A stretch of 41,405 bases of DNA from a virus, in the IMG/VR virus record IMGVR_UViG_3300033146_002014, positions 1 to 41,405 of that record. The stretch is one strand, 5' to 3'. The notes under the pieces were generated by a model, which saw only the letters and a program-made list of their open reading frames with translations, did no database searches and was not told where the DNA came from. Shown here piece by piece: positions 1-7,340 of the stretch. Position numbers and translations under genes: made by a program. Positions within the stretch are counted from its first letter, which is position 1; each line of letters starts with the position of its first letter.

Positions 1-10
1 TTTATCCATA

Positions 11-244
11 TTATTCAAAGTTAATTATTTCGATATCCTCATCATCATTTTCCTCACTTTCAAAAGTTGGATATCTAGAATCTTTAATATCGTCCAATGT
101 CATTTCATCACATGGGTTTTTAGGTCCATATAAATCATCATTATCAAAAATATAATCAAAATTATGATTAGAAAATAATTCTGAATTACCATTTGCTAGG
201 GCTTTAAATAAATCCCCGAAATCATTTAAATACTTTTCCCCCAT
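11..244 (-). CDS. Small acidic hypothetical protein
   Basis: A 77-residue protein I do not recognise. The C-terminal third is strongly acidic, with a run of Glu and Asp before the end, and no membrane segment or cysteine motif is visible. Its ATG lies inside the last codons of the frameshifted gene upstream, so translation of the two may be coupled. It is the last member visible of a minus-strand group of four genes that runs from the promoter at 1184-1215. Confidence 0.55.
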   Translation of the reverse strand: MGEKYLNDFGDLFKALANGNSELFSNHNFDYIFDNDDLYGPKNPCDEMTLDDIKDSRYPTFESEENDDEDIEIINFE

Positions 245-490
245 ATATTTTATATTCTTTAATTTGTTTTAATTCAAACTTATTATTATAATAACCATCA
301 ATACTCGCTTCTAAATCACAATCATACCCATCATCATTTTGTATTAAAGCATTTCTAACACGCCCACTAGATGTAATAGTTAACCCGTCACCCTCTTCAT
401 TTTTTTTTTGAATTTAGGTAAGTTAAAGTCAATCTGGAAGTTCTCCAAAACATTTAACTTCCATTCGCCATCGATACTTTTCGTTAACAT
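222..490 (-). pseudogene. Frameshifted small protein, poly-A tract
   Basis: Reading from the ATG at 490, the frame stops at 380 after about 36 residues. Shifting by -1 at the ten-A tract (plus-strand T run at 400-409) opens a frame that continues to a TGA at 222-224. The joined product would be about 89 residues, with FNLPKFKKK before the tract and EEGDGLTITSSGRV after it. I do not recognise the family. Three explanations fit: a lost A in the read or the genome, programmed -1 frameshifting on the slippery A run, or transcriptional slippage. It sits between the YqeY-like gene and the small acidic gene in the same orientation. Confidence 0.55.
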
Positions 491-495
491 AAAAA

Positions 496-900
496 CTATT
501 TTAATTTATTTCTAACAATTTCACTAGCAGTTTTACCATCGTATTTACCACCATATTCTTTGTTTAGTTTACCCATAACCCTACCCATATCATTAATCGA
601 TTCGGCATTAACAATAGTTATAATAGACGTGATAGCTAACTCTAATTCATCATTTGTTAAGGTCTTTGGTAAAAATGGGGTTAGATATTGATTCTCAACT
701 TCACAACCAGTTAATTTATTATTATCAACCATTTTCTTTATTGTAGAAATAATCTTTGATTCTGGTATTGTTTTAATACCATTAATGATTTCTGGTTCAA
801 GTCTATCTAATTCACCCAATAAAGTACCAAGAACAACTGATTCGTCTTTATTACCATTTTTCTTTGCAATCATTCGTTGCTTTTTAATTTTATTTATCAT
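496..900 (-). CDS. GatB/YqeY-like domain protein
   Basis: A 134-residue protein with the pattern of the YqeY family, which is related to the tRNA-binding tail of the GatB amidotransferase subunit. The N-terminus is basic and helical. The C-terminus has the family signature: a DMGRVMGKL stretch, then a Gly-Lys-Tyr-Asp-Gly-Lys turn and a final SEIVRNKLK helix. Stand-alone YqeY proteins are thought to bind tRNA or related ligands, and their exact role is unsettled. Its ATG overlaps the end of the preceding gene by 11 bases, which suggests coupled translation from the promoter at 1184-1215. Confidence 0.7.
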   Translation of the reverse strand: MINKIKKQRMIAKKNGNKDESVVLGTLLGELDRLEPEIINGIKTIPESKIISTIKKMVDNNKLTGCEVENQYLTPFLPKTLTNDELELAITSIITIVNAESINDMGRVMGKLNKEYGGKYDGKTASEIVRNKLK

Positions 901-1168
901 TACTATTAAATTTAGCTACGTTTTTAACTATGTTTGGTATTTCACTATTTTCTAAATCTTTTAAACAAATAAGGACTGATTTTTCTAAATCAACAATAAG
1001 TTCCCCATTATCAATTGATTTTGTAACGGTAGGTACTTCATCTAAATTTAAATAGATTAATTCGGCACCATCATCTTTTCTTGTTATTAACGCAAAATCG
1101 AAAACCTTTTTGAATTCTGGTTGTTTACCACTAACTACAAATTCTTCGCTTAATTTTTCTATTTCCAT
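890..1168 (-). CDS. Hypothetical protein, first gene of minus-strand operon
   Basis: A 92-residue protein of mixed alpha/beta character that I do not recognise. No transmembrane segment, metal-binding cluster or nucleotide motif is visible. It is the first gene behind a clear host-type promoter (TTTG at 1212-1215 and TATCTTTG at 1184-1191 on the minus strand), with a leader of about 15 bases. The stop overlaps the start of the YqeY-like gene. Confidence 0.6.
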   Translation of the reverse strand: MEIEKLSEEFVVSGKQPEFKKVFDFALITRKDDGAELIYLNLDEVPTVTKSIDNGELIVDLEKSVLICLKDLENSEIPNIVKNVAKFNSNDK

Positions 1169-1183
1169 ATATTAATTTTTCAA

Positions 1184-1215
1184 CAAAGATATGATTAAAA
1201 TACCAAATAATCAAA
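1184..1215 (-). promoter_or_regulatory. Bacteroidota-type promoter (minus)
   Basis: On the minus strand, TTTG (1212-1215), a 20-base gap, then TATCTTTG (1184-1191), matching TTG-N20-TAnnTTTG. It drives the minus operon and is divergent from the promoter at 1222-1253. Confidence 0.75.
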
Positions 1216-1221
1216 TAAATG

Positions 1222-1253
1222 TTTGGATAATTAAAAAAAAAGTATTATCTTTG
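1222..1253 (+). promoter_or_regulatory. Bacteroidota-type promoter (plus)
   Basis: TTTG at 1222-1225, exactly 20 bases, then TATCTTTG at 1246-1253. The ATG of the CYTH gene follows only 4 bases later, so the transcript should be nearly leaderless. Confidence 0.75.
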
Positions 1254-1257
1254 CGGT

Positions 1258-1887
1258 ATGAAGAATAAGGAAATTGAAAGACGATTTTGGGTTGATATTG
1301 ATAATATCCCAGATTTATCGAAATACGATTATAGAGATATAACACAAGGTTATGCTAATGGTCTAGGTGATTATCAATTTAGATTACGACAAGTAATTAA
1401 TATGACACCAGATGAAGCACCTCTCGGTGAACAGTATTATCAAACCATTAAAAGTTTTGGTAATATGGTACGTGATGAATTTGAGATTCATTTATTAAAA
1501 CCTCAATTTAGTACTTTATGGGGGTTATGTATGGATAAAACTTTACATAAGCACCGATATAAATTAATTGGTACAGATGACCCTACTATTGTTTTAGATG
1601 TATTTAAAAACGATTTAGATGGTTTAATACTTACTGAAGTTGAATTTAACAGTGTTGAAGAAGCAAACGCGTATAAACCAGAGAGTTGGTTTGACTTTGA
1701 GGTGACTGATGATTATCGTTTCAAAAATTATAATTTAACTAAACATAAGTTAGCTGACATTTTAAAAGATGGTACCTTAAAATTAGAATGCCTTGATTGT
1801 GGTAAGCTATTTAATAGTGCGCGACCACATAAATGTGTTAATGATGTTAAGAATAATACACCAAATTTTAAATTAATAAAAGGATAG
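1258..1887 (+). CDS. CYTH-domain (triphosphate tunnel) protein with C-terminal zinc knuckle
   Basis: A 209-residue protein. It opens with EIERRF, the ExExK/R-type signature of CYTH or triphosphate tunnel metalloenzymes, which hydrolyse tripolyphosphate-bearing substrates or act as class IV adenylate cyclases. FRLRQ, a lysine in the following strand, the acidic LTEVEF strand and a late EVTDDYRF segment fit the tunnel residues. After the CYTH core, C178, C181, H191 and C193 form a CxxC-x9-HxC cluster that could bind zinc, an addition I do not expect in the basic family. It is the first gene behind a host-type promoter, and the next gene begins one base after its stop. Substrate cannot be told from sequence. 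Confidence 0.72.
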   Translation: MKNKEIERRFWVDIDNIPDLSKYDYRDITQGYANGLGDYQFRLRQVINMTPDEAPLGEQYYQTIKSFGNMVRDEFEIHLLKPQFSTLWGLCMDKTLHKHRYKLIGTDDPTIVLDVFKNDLDGLILTEVEFNSVEEANAYKPESWFDFEVTDDYRFKNYNLTKHKLADILKDGTLKLECLDCGKLFNSARPHKCVNDVKNNTPNFKLIKG

Positions 1888-1888
1888 T

Positions 1889-2239
1889 ATGGCAACTAAA
1901 TTAGAAAAAGATTTAATTCGGGAATCAACTACAATGATTGGTGACCGTGCTATTATGGTTACAATAACAAAAGACCAAACAATTTCATTGAAATTAAAAG
2001 GGATGAAATCTGGTGCATTAGAAATACCTATTGGGGAATTGTATAATCAATTAAATGGTGATGATATTGAGGCTCCGAAAATAGTTAAGAAATCAAGGAA
2101 TAATGTTTCTGATAATATACCTATAATTAATTTACATGATTTTAGGTCACAATATTTAATTGACCCTGGTTTTACATTGGAAACTAAAATTAAACTTGAG
2201 GGGATTACTACTAGATTAATCAACGAATTAAAAAAATAA
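1889..2239 (+). CDS. Hypothetical protein
   Basis: A 116-residue soluble protein that I do not recognise. The first half looks like beta strands (AIMVTITKDQTISLKLKG), followed by a basic linker (KIVKKSRNN) and a C-terminal helix. It follows the CYTH gene by one base and precedes the first membrane-anchored paralogue by two bases, so it belongs to the same transcription unit. Confidence 0.6.
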   Translation: MATKLEKDLIRESTTMIGDRAIMVTITKDQTISLKLKGMKSGALEIPIGELYNQLNGDDIEAPKIVKKSRNNVSDNIPIINLHDFRSQYLIDPGFTLETKIKLEGITTRLINELKK

Positions 2240-2241
2240 AG

Positions 2242-2802
2242 ATGGAGTTATTAATTTTAATAGGTGCAATATCGGCACCAATATTAGTTGTTTTATTACT
2301 TTTTTGTACAAAGACTAAAAAAAATGAAACTGTTATTGTCAAAAAACAATGTCAAGAGAAAAAATCAGAAATTATAAACCAAGTAAATATTGGTGCAATC
2401 GGGTTAATTGAGGATGATGATACTTTTTTCGTAAATGGTTATGATGAAGAAATTGATTATAAAATCGAGGTTCAGTTGGTTAGTAAATATGGGGTTAATA
2501 GAATCAAAGTTAAAATAATAAATGTATTATTTGCTGAACCAACTGACGATTCAAATTCTATTGCTACGATGAATAAAATTATATCTGAATTTAACGAACG
2601 TTATTTTGTAGGAAATGAATTAATTGTGTATAACAATAAAGTTGATTGGGAAGATAATGAAATTGGTTCATCTGTATCTATTAGTAATAAAGATTTAAGT
2701 AAATTAGTTAAAACTGGTGAAGTTAATATTGATGGGTTAAATGTGAAATTAACTGAAGACTGGGATTATAAAAGGGCGTTAGAAATTGTAATAGAATCGT
2801 AA
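2242..2802 (+). CDS. Membrane-anchored protein, paralogue 1
   Basis: A 186-residue protein with one N-terminal transmembrane helix (about residues 3-22, ending before a Lys-rich stop-transfer segment), then a soluble alpha/beta domain. The C-terminal half closely matches that of the next gene: both have a DLSxLVKTG strand, then a DWDYKRALEIVIES or NWDYKRALEIVIES ending. The two are therefore a tandem duplication that kept the membrane anchor. Function unknown; a cell-envelope role is an inference from the anchor. Confidence 0.65.
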   Translation: MELLILIGAISAPILVVLLLFCTKTKKNETVIVKKQCQEKKSEIINQVNIGAIGLIEDDDTFFVNGYDEEIDYKIEVQLVSKYGVNRIKVKIINVLFAEPTDDSNSIATMNKIISEFNERYFVGNELIVYNNKVDWEDNEIGSSVSISNKDLSKLVKTGEVNIDGLNVKLTEDWDYKRALEIVIES

Positions 2803-3291
2803 AATGAGAGCAATAATAATATTAGGGATAATAATTTTTGTAATAATTTTTATATTATTAGTAAAAAGAAAAACTAGAAAAGATAAGATTAACAATGGTG
2901 TCAAAGGTGTTTTTAAGGGGCAATTACTAAAAGTATTATATAGTAATTACTATATTGATTGTGTTTTCGAGGTATTATTAATTGAAGAATATGATGATAA
3001 TACGGTTAAAGTTCAAATTATTAATAAACATAGTGTTTCATCTAAAACTCATCGTTTAACTGATTATTTCATTCAACAATTTAATGAAGAATTTGGGTTA
3101 TATGATACAATTATAGTTTCAAATGATGATATTGCTTGGACCAATAAAGTTAATGATAATAAAATGTTTGAATTATCATCAGAAGATTTAAGTATATTAG
3201 TTAAAACTGGTAAATTAGAATTAAAAGATATTGAGTTAACATTAGGTGATAACTGGGATTATAAAAGGGCGTTAGAAATTGTAATTGAATC
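2761..3291 (+). repeat. Direct repeat, 38 bases, one mismatch
   Basis: Bases 2761-2798 and 3254-3291 are identical except for one position. They encode the shared C-terminal residues of the two tandem membrane proteins. The copies are more alike than the rest of the paralogues, which suggests gene conversion or strong constraint. Confidence 0.85.
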
Positions 3292-3301
3292 AACCAAATA
3301 A
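2804..3301 (+). CDS. Membrane-anchored protein, paralogue 2
   Basis: A 165-residue protein with a hydrophobic N-terminal helix (about residues 3-20) ending in a KRKTRKDK stop-transfer segment, then a soluble domain related to the preceding gene. It is shorter between anchor and domain than paralogue 1. It starts one base after the stop of paralogue 1. No catalytic motif is visible. Confidence 0.65.
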   Translation: MRAIIILGIIIFVIIFILLVKRKTRKDKINNGVKGVFKGQLLKVLYSNYYIDCVFEVLLIEEYDDNTVKVQIINKHSVSSKTHRLTDYFIQQFNEEFGLYDTIIVSNDDIAWTNKVNDNKMFELSSEDLSILVKTGKLELKDIELTLGDNWDYKRALEIVIESTK

Positions 3302-3304
3302 TTG

Positions 3305-3317
3305 TATATTTATTATT
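3305..3317 (+). promoter_or_regulatory. Late-type AT motif before 3318
   Basis: TATATTTATTATT immediately precedes the ATG at 3318. It matches the ATATTTATTATAAA-like motif seen before many late genes here. Confidence 0.4.
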
Positions 3318-3824
3318 ATGGGAAATGAAGAAAAATATACTGAGCATAAAATTGGTGATGAATTAAGGTTGGATTATAAATCTGACCAAATCAATTATGT
3401 TCCTTTTATGAAGGAATACACTTCTAAATTAAAATTAGTTAACAATAAGCTTAATTTATTGTATAACAAGATTACTAGTAATACGATAAGTGATTTATTA
3501 GACGATTATTCATTAATAATTAAAAGTAATGATGTAATTGGGGCTTACTACAGCGAAATACAAAAATTAGAATCTAAGGCTAGTAAATCATATGATAAAT
3601 TATGTAATCAAATTGCTAAAGAAAAAGGTGTCAACTTCGATGATTTAAGTATTAGTATTGATGGTAAAGATTTAGATATTTTAATTTCAGAGATGACACA
3701 AAAATTAAAGATGAAGGTTGATAGTCTTGAGGATGTTATTAATGGGTTAAACAAATTTTTATCGAATGGGTCTGAACGAAGGATTTTATCCGCATTCGAT
3801 GATATAGAAATAATTAAAATATAA
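3318..3824 (+). CDS. Hypothetical coiled-coil protein
   Basis: A 168-residue, mostly helical protein with likely coiled-coil segments (KLKLVNNKLNLLYNKI and the QKLKMKVDSLEDVINGLNKF region). I prefer the ATG at 3318 over the upstream TTG at 3285: it follows the AT motif directly and avoids overlap with the previous gene. The stop overlaps the ATG of the DUF3307 gene. Function unknown. Confidence 0.6.
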   Translation: MGNEEKYTEHKIGDELRLDYKSDQINYVPFMKEYTSKLKLVNNKLNLLYNKITSNTISDLLDDYSLIIKSNDVIGAYYSEIQKLESKASKSYDKLCNQIAKEKGVNFDDLSISIDGKDLDILISEMTQKLKMKVDSLEDVINGLNKFLSNGSERRILSAFDDIEIIKI

Positions 3825-4186
3825 TGATTCAATTATTTTTACATTTAATCGGTGATTATATTATTCAGAATGACTGGATGGTCTTGAATAAAAAGAAAAG
3901 GTCTATTACTGGTTGGTTAGCTTGTCAAATACATTGTCTAACGTATTCATTACCATTTTTATTTATCGGTAGCTGGGCAGCAGTTAGTGCTATTTATATT
4001 TCACATTATATTTTAGATAGAACTAATATAGTCGCATGGTTTATTGCCATGAAAAATGGTGTTTCTGATATCGATAATTTTGGATATTCTTATGAAAGAC
4101 CATTCTCAATAAGTATTTGGTTATTAATCATAACCGATAATATTTTTCACTTAATATTTAATTATTTATCATTATTTTACTTATAA
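3824..4186 (+). CDS. DUF3307-family membrane protein
   Basis: A 120-residue hydrophobic protein with about three membrane segments. The start, HLIGDYIIQNDWM, is the conserved DUF3307 opening (His-x3-Asp-x3-Gln), and a second His-Tyr-x2-Asp motif lies in the SHYILDRTN segment. DUF3307 proteins are small membrane proteins of unknown function found in bacteria and some phages. The gene overlaps the previous stop by one base and is the last before a new host-type promoter. Confidence 0.7.
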   Translation: MIQLFLHLIGDYIIQNDWMVLNKKKRSITGWLACQIHCLTYSLPFLFIGSWAAVSAIYISHYILDRTNIVAWFIAMKNGVSDIDNFGYSYERPFSISIWLLIITDNIFHLIFNYLSLFYL

Positions 4187-4187
4187 A

Positions 4188-4219
4188 TTTGGAAAATTAA
4201 AATATTTTTCTTATCTTTG
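4188..4219 (+). promoter_or_regulatory. Bacteroidota-type promoter
   Basis: TTTG at 4188-4191, 20 bases, TATCTTTG at 4212-4219. It lies upstream of the lipoprotein gene and leaves a leader of about 15 bases. Confidence 0.75.
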
Positions 4220-4241
4220 TATAAACTTAAAGAAAGTCGCA

Positions 4242-4823
4242 ATGAAGAAAATATTTTATTTATTTTTTAGTATTTTAATTCTTACTACAGTTAGTTGTAA
4301 GAAAGAAGAAGTAGAATTACCACCACAAAATGAAGTACAAATTGAAAATGAGATTTCTGTTTGGGGTGTTTGGGAATTAGTTTCTGGTAAGATGTATGTT
4401 GATAATTTAGAGACTGGTGAGAAAATAGTTTATAACCATTTTGGTGGTACTAAGACATTATCCAGTTTAAGATACTCTGGGACTATTTTTAATATTGAAG
4501 AAATAGAAATGGGTGTTACTACTTGGGAATTCATAAAACCAGTTAATAGTACTGGTATTGGTGTTGGTACATTTATATTAAATGGTGATACTGAGCACCC
4601 ATATGGTTTTAATGTGACCCAACATAATTGGACTATAATTGAACACCCATTAGCTACGGAAGCAGAATATATACAATTAGGTGGTTCCGCTAGGCCAATT
4701 AGTTCAACAATTTATGACTATAGTAGTCAAGAAGTTAGGTTTAGATTACAAGAGGGTTACGAAAATATAAATGGATATAATTGCCATTATTTCAATGAAT
4801 TAATTTTTAGAAAAATACAATAA
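4242..4823 (+). CDS. Lipoprotein, possibly lipocalin-like
   Basis: A 193-residue protein with a classic lipoprotein signal: Lys-Lys start, hydrophobic core, then the TTVSC lipobox with Cys19 as the lipidated residue, followed by KKEE. The mature part is rich in beta strands and begins with GVWELVSG, reminiscent of lipocalin-like lipoproteins common in Bacteroidota. Export and lipidation would be done by host Lgt and signal peptidase II. In a phage, a surface lipoprotein may serve lysogenic conversion, superinfection exclusion or phage-receptor masking, but that is inference. It has its own host-type promoter and is one base from the glycohydrolase gene. Confidence 0.7.
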   Translation: MKKIFYLFFSILILTTVSCKKEEVELPPQNEVQIENEISVWGVWELVSGKMYVDNLETGEKIVYNHFGGTKTLSSLRYSGTIFNIEEIEMGVTTWEFIKPVNSTGIGVGTFILNGDTEHPYGFNVTQHNWTIIEHPLATEAEYIQLGGSARPISSTIYDYSSQEVRFRLQEGYENINGYNCHYFNELIFRKIQ

Positions 4824-4824
4824 T

Positions 4825-5796
4825 ATGGGGTTAACAAAAGATATTATTATTGGAAAAGCAGTCGGTGACGCATTAGGGGTACCAGTAGAATTTTATGATA
4901 GGTCAGTATTAAATGATAACCCTGTTATTACTATGCGTGAATATGGTTCACATAAACAACCTAAAGGTACTTGGTCTGATGATACTTCAATGGCGTTATG
5001 TATTATCGATGGAATCAACAAACATGGTGAATATAATTTACAAGAAATTGCAAATAATTTCAGTAATTGGTTATTTAATAATGAATTTACACCTCATGGT
5101 GAAGTATTTGATTACGGTATGACAACTAGGCGTTCAGTTACTAGAATTTTAAATGGTATAGATTTACGAAAAACTGGTGAGACATCCGAAAATTCAAAAG
5201 GAAATGGTGCTTTAATGCGAGTATTAGCTTTAATACCATTATTAAAAACTATTGACGATATTGATGAACGCTGGAGGGTTATAATTGAAGTATCTGGATT
5301 AACGCATAATACATTAACAAATCACATTGCGTGTATGTTTATAACTGAATACGCATTAGTTTTAGATGAATTTAAAAATGGTATTTTTTCAGAATTCGTA
5401 GCATACCAAGCCTTTGTTCATACACAAGATATCATGACTGAATTCTTATTATCAAATTCAGTCCCAGCAAACGGTTTTGAGCGAATATTAAGTGAAGAAT
5501 TCGAAAATCTACCAATAAATGAAATTCATTCTAGTGGGTATGTGATACATACTTTAGAAGCGTCTATTTGGTGTTTAATTCGAAATGTTGATTTTGAAGA
5601 AACTGTTTTAGCGGCTGTTAATCTAGGTGATGACTCAGATACAACTGGTGCTGTAGCTGGTGGTTTAGCTGGGTTATTATATGGTTACGATTCAATACCA
5701 AGAGACTGGATTAATGATTTAACCAAAATTAATTATTTAGAAGGATTAAGTGATACTCACGATGATATCATCTCAAAAATAAATAACGATAAATAG
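4825..5796 (+). CDS. ADP-ribosylglycohydrolase family protein
   Basis: A 323-residue protein of the DraG/ARH family, which removes ADP-ribose from proteins or nucleic acids using a two-metal centre. Visible signatures are GKAVGDALG near the N-terminus, GTWSDDTSM at about residue 48 (metal-binding Ser/Thr-Asp-Asp), NSKGNGALMR in the middle and GDDSDTTGAVAGG at about 268 (the second metal-binding group). Length and motif order are those of complete enzymes. It is co-transcribed with the lipoprotein. In a phage it could reverse ADP-ribosylation made by host defence enzymes or by the phage itself; the substrate cannot be predicted. Its 3' end overlaps a convergent minus-strand gene by 29 bases. 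Confidence 0.88.
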   Translation: MGLTKDIIIGKAVGDALGVPVEFYDRSVLNDNPVITMREYGSHKQPKGTWSDDTSMALCIIDGINKHGEYNLQEIANNFSNWLFNNEFTPHGEVFDYGMTTRRSVTRILNGIDLRKTGETSENSKGNGALMRVLALIPLLKTIDDIDERWRVIIEVSGLTHNTLTNHIACMFITEYALVLDEFKNGIFSEFVAYQAFVHTQDIMTEFLLSNSVPANGFERILSEEFENLPINEIHSSGYVIHTLEASIWCLIRNVDFEETVLAAVNLGDDSDTTGAVAGGLAGLLYGYDSIPRDWINDLTKINYLEGLSDTHDDIISKINNDK

Positions 5797-6064
5797 CGGC
5801 TATTATTTCATCTCGTTTAAAACCAAATACGTTATATAATATATTATATAACTGTGTTACTAATGACCTAGAATGATAGTAATTTGATAGATAATATTTT
5901 GTCTCTTGTGTTTCCGTGAATTTAGTGTCTATGATGATACCTCTTTGGAATCTCTTTTTCTTTGGGTTTTTAATTCTAGTGATAGGGAAGTGCCTGGCTA
6001 AAAATTTAGTCAACATTATTTGAGACTCATCCATCATATCGTTTTCAATCAATTTATATTTCAT
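5768..6064 (-). CDS. Hypothetical small helical protein
   Basis: A 98-residue basic protein starting MKYKLIENDMMDES. I prefer the ATG at 6064 because it directly follows a late-type motif at 6065-6078 on the minus strand; the longer frame from 6178 would run through the divergent promoter of the next gene. The C-terminus (YNVFGFKRDEIIAAIYRYL) resembles endings of the next two small proteins (IYGFSYKELFSYIKMFF and VLGYSQSDLIDEIIDEFL). The 3' end overlaps the glycohydrolase gene tail-to-tail. Confidence 0.5.
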   Translation of the reverse strand: MKYKLIENDMMDESQIMLTKFLARHFPITRIKNPKKKRFQRGIIIDTKFTETQETKYYLSNYYHSRSLVTQLYNILYNVFGFKRDEIIAAIYRYLFLR

Positions 6065-6078
6065 ATATTTATAAATAG
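6065..6078 (-). promoter_or_regulatory. Late-type AT motif (minus)
   Basis: CTATTTATAAATAT on the minus strand directly before the ATG at 6064. This copy contains TATAAATA, the sequence of the T4 late promoter. Confidence 0.45.
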
Positions 6079-6109
6079 TTGCATAATATAATAATTTATT
6101 GTAATTTTG
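6079..6109 (+). promoter_or_regulatory. Bacteroidota-type promoter
   Basis: TTG at 6079-6081, 20 bases, TAATTTTG at 6102-6109. The ATG of the next gene follows 4 bases later, so it is nearly leaderless. Confidence 0.65.
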
Positions 6110-6113
6110 TAGT

Positions 6114-6419
6114 ATGAGTGAATCTGGTTTATTACGTTTTTTCATAATAGTTAGTGAATTGAGTGTTATAACATTCATTGAATCTGGATTTACATCATAT
6201 ACAAATTGGTATAAATATCATAAAATTATGGTAACATCTGGGACTTTAACAGATGTTGGTAGAAATGAATCATTAGGTAAGATTTTAATGCGTTTAGAGT
6301 CCATTTACGGGTTTTCATATAAAGAATTGTTCTCTTACATTAAAATGTTTTTTGAAGACGAGGAAACGCTTAATTATTATGATTTTACTAAACACACGTA
6401 TAAATCACATATTCGATAG
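6114..6419 (+). CDS. Hypothetical small protein
   Basis: A 101-residue protein of unknown function. The N-terminal 30 residues are hydrophobic (LLRFFIIVSELSVITFIESGF) and could be buried or membrane-associated. The C-terminal helix pair around IYGFSYKELFSYIKMFF resembles the ends of neighbouring minus-strand proteins. It has its own host-type promoter and overlaps the 3' end of the convergent gene at 6405 by 15 bases. Confidence 0.55.
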   Translation: MSESGLLRFFIIVSELSVITFIESGFTSYTNWYKYHKIMVTSGTLTDVGRNESLGKILMRLESIYGFSYKELFSYIKMFFEDEETLNYYDFTKHTYKSHIR

Positions 6420-6608
6420 AAATTCATCGATTATTTCATCAATTAAGTCTGATTGTGAATAACCTAAAACAGATTTCACTTCTATTAGAATGAAGACACG
6501 TGAAACTCTTTTACCATTATCACCTTTTTCACGATAGAGTTTAATCACATCGTCATCATAACTATATCTGGATTTTAAAAATTTTGTAATTAATATTTTA
6601 TCATTCAT
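6405..6608 (-). CDS. Hypothetical small protein
   Basis: A 67-residue protein starting MNDKILITKFLKSRY. An ATG two codons upstream (6614) lies on the edge of the palindromic AT motif, so 6608 is the more likely start. The ending, VLGYSQSDLIDEIIDEFL, is similar to the endings of the two genes to its left, marking a family of short related proteins. Function unknown. Confidence 0.5.
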   Translation of the reverse strand: MNDKILITKFLKSRYSYDDDVIKLYREKGDNGKRVSRVFILIEVKSVLGYSQSDLIDEIIDEFLSNM

Positions 6609-6613
6609 CACCA

Positions 6614-6629
6614 TATTTATTAATAAATA
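6614..6629. promoter_or_regulatory. Palindromic late-type motif, divergent promoter
   Basis: TATTTATTAATAAATA is a perfect 16-base palindrome placed between two divergent genes (ATG at 6608 on minus and 6635 on plus). It contains the late-type core in both directions, so it could fire both genes. Confidence 0.55.
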
Positions 6630-6634
6630 GTAAT

Positions 6635-6949
6635 ATGAACATATTAAATCTATATAATAAATTAATTACTGAAACGATACAAACTATCGCGGTTAAGAAA
6701 ATTGTAAAATATTTAGATACATTTTACAAACCAGTTGAAAATACGTATCCAGTTGCTGATGAATTTATCAGTAAACGTATGATTGAAAAGTTAGTTGATG
6801 GTGAAGTAATTAAACCAATAAACTTATTAAAATATATCACATCTAAATTCCCACAATATAACGAAAATTTCATTAAACAAGTGATTAATGATTGGGCTGA
6901 TGGGAAGGTTAGTTATGATTATCGATTAAGTAAAAATATTAAAATGTAG
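6635..6949 (+). CDS. Hypothetical protein
   Basis: A 104-residue basic helical protein with no recognised motif. It starts 5 bases after the palindromic AT motif, and its TAG stop shares a base with the GTG start of the next gene, so the pair is probably translationally coupled. It has the same general shape (short, helical, paired aromatic and hydrophobic C-terminal helices) as the neighbouring small proteins. Confidence 0.55.
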   Translation: MNILNLYNKLITETIQTIAVKKIVKYLDTFYKPVENTYPVADEFISKRMIEKLVDGEVIKPINLLKYITSKFPQYNENFIKQVINDWADGKVSYDYRLSKNIKM

Positions 6950-7272
6950 TGAGAAATAGAATAAAGACAATATTACGAGAATACTATGGTGATTTTACCA
7001 CCAATGTGGAATCGTTATATGTTGATACTATTACCGAAAATCTTTTAATAAACGACTACCAACATAGATTAGCTTGGGCCACATATAACCAAGTGATATT
7101 AGAATTAAAATTAAACCCAAAAAATAGATTAAAACTTCAAGAATTACAATACAAATTATGTGATAATGAGGACCCTAATAAAATTTGTATTGAAATAATC
7201 CAAGAAGTTGATGATGTTAGTGAAGAACTAGAAAGATTGTATTATAAAATAAATAATTTTATACCAGATTAA
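6949..7272 (+). CDS. Hypothetical protein, GTG start, paralogue of 7380 gene
   Basis: A 107-residue helical protein. The start is GTG overlapping the previous stop in TAGTG. Its C-terminal half aligns with that of the gene at 7380: QYKLCDNEDPNKICIEII here against KYQLTGDTDPNDVMLEII there, preceded in both by a helix of similar length. Function unknown. Confidence 0.6.
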   Translation: MRNRIKTILREYYGDFTTNVESLYVDTITENLLINDYQHRLAWATYNQVILELKLNPKNRLKLQELQYKLCDNEDPNKICIEIIQEVDDVSEELERLYYKINNFIPD

Positions 7273-7340
7273 TACCTAATTAATTACGATTAAGGTTATT
7301 AAAAATTACTGTTATTATGTAATACCAGGATGTTTGGGTG

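Noticed and set aside
3285-3317. Upstream TTG start for the coiled-coil gene
   Set aside because: It overlaps the preceding gene and reads through the late-type motif.
6065-6178. N-terminal extension of the 5768 minus gene
   Set aside because: It would cover the promoter and start of the divergent gene at 6114.
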